Assembly: GCA_000151295.1 (NCBI GenBank)
Contig: GG745329.1
Location: forward strand, 2,085,880-2,149,879
Direction: 5' to 3'
DNA length: 64,000 nt
Source: Allomyces macrogynus ATCC 38327
Lineage: Eukaryota > Blastocladiomycota > Blastocladiomycetes > Blastocladiales > Blastocladiaceae
Shown: positions 63,866-64,000 of the stretch, piece after piece
How positions within the stretch are numbered: position 1 is the stretch's first letter
How the letters are laid out: each line of letters opens with the position of its first letter
Made by a program: the position numbers and the translations under genes
Notes under the pieces: generated by a model
What the model was told of the DNA's origin: nothing
Databases searched by the model: none
Seen by the model: only the letters and a program-made list of their open reading frames with translations

Positions 63866-64000
63866 GTTGTACCCCGGTGGGGCTGCTGCGCGAGACTGAT
63901 GACCGACGACGACACGTGCGCGCCGAGCTGACGCTGCAGCGTATTTTGTCGGCATTTGACGACGTCCGGCTGCTTGCGACCGACGCGGATGGGATCCGGC
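63866..64000 (+). CDS. Possible partial exon at the window edge
   Basis: After the gap, one plus-strand frame is open to the window end and reads ELTLQRILSAFDDVRLLATDADGI near its end, which looks more protein-like than the other frames. An in-frame stop just upstream means it would need a splice site near 63866-63890. The minus-strand continuation of the truncated gene is an alternative. Confidence 0.25.

Noticed and set aside
63132..63931. Long open frames through the N gap
   Set aside because: They consist almost entirely of undetermined bases; only the flanking ends were considered.

Overview
The window looks like nuclear DNA of a zoosporic (flagellated) fungus, most likely Blastocladiomycota (Allomyces/Catenaria-like). 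This is inferred from five things. The DNA is GC-rich. Genes carry many GT-AG introns of about 57-112 nt, often starting GTACGT or GTGCGT. The gene set is fungal (class V myosin with DIL domain, Sct1/Gpt2-type acyltransferase, App1 phosphatase, Leo1). Centrosome/flagellum genes are present (NEDD1, enkurin). A GABA-B-like receptor family is present. No prokaryotic features, CRISPR arrays or convincing tRNA/rRNA genes were seen. Splice models were built by hand from GT/AG sites, reading-frame continuity and remembered family signatures.

Layout. 1-15 kb: 3' end of a probable protein kinase, a single-pass membrane protein, an ARF6-type GTPase (6 exons), a glycerol-3-phosphate acyltransferase (3 exons), a small membrane protein, mitochondrial EF-Ts, and an insulin-degrading-enzyme-type protease divergent from EF-Ts. 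15.6-23.7 kb: a large imperfect palindrome. Each arm carries a TATA-driven secreted Lys/Thr/Pro/Glu-rich protein gene (intact on the left, broken on the right) plus about 2 kb of identical, CpG-poor, AT-richer DNA. The arms flank a 1.5-kb unique spacer. The CpG-poor DNA resembles a decayed mobile element, and a diverged relative lies near 32 kb. 24-30 kb: an unidentified protein, then NEDD1 and enkurin head-to-tail. 30-40 kb: an unidentified protein, the repeat remnant, a large RA-PH adaptor resembling the MRL (RIAM/lamellipodin) family, and an unidentified coiled-coil protein.

40.5-48 kb holds the most striking content: two tandem paralogous genes. After splicing, each encodes a signal/anchor segment, an OpuAC-type glycine-betaine/choline-binding domain, a class C (GABA-B-like) seven-helix core and a C-terminal PH-like domain. 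This suggests osmolyte- or choline-sensing receptors assembled from a bacterial-type periplasmic binding module. 48-63 kb: a secreted App1-type phosphatase, a class V myosin (9 exons), LEO1 of the Paf1 complex, and the V-ATPase a subunit divergent from LEO1. The window ends with a 584-base N gap interrupting at least one further gene.

Functional themes are vesicle traffic and endomembranes (ARF6, myosin V, V-ATPase a), lipid metabolism (acyltransferase, App1), the zoospore cytoskeleton and flagellum (NEDD1, enkurin, RA-PH adaptor) and chemosensing (paired receptors). Nothing indicates operons; neighbouring genes are independent units, some sharing divergent promoters of about 440-845 bp.
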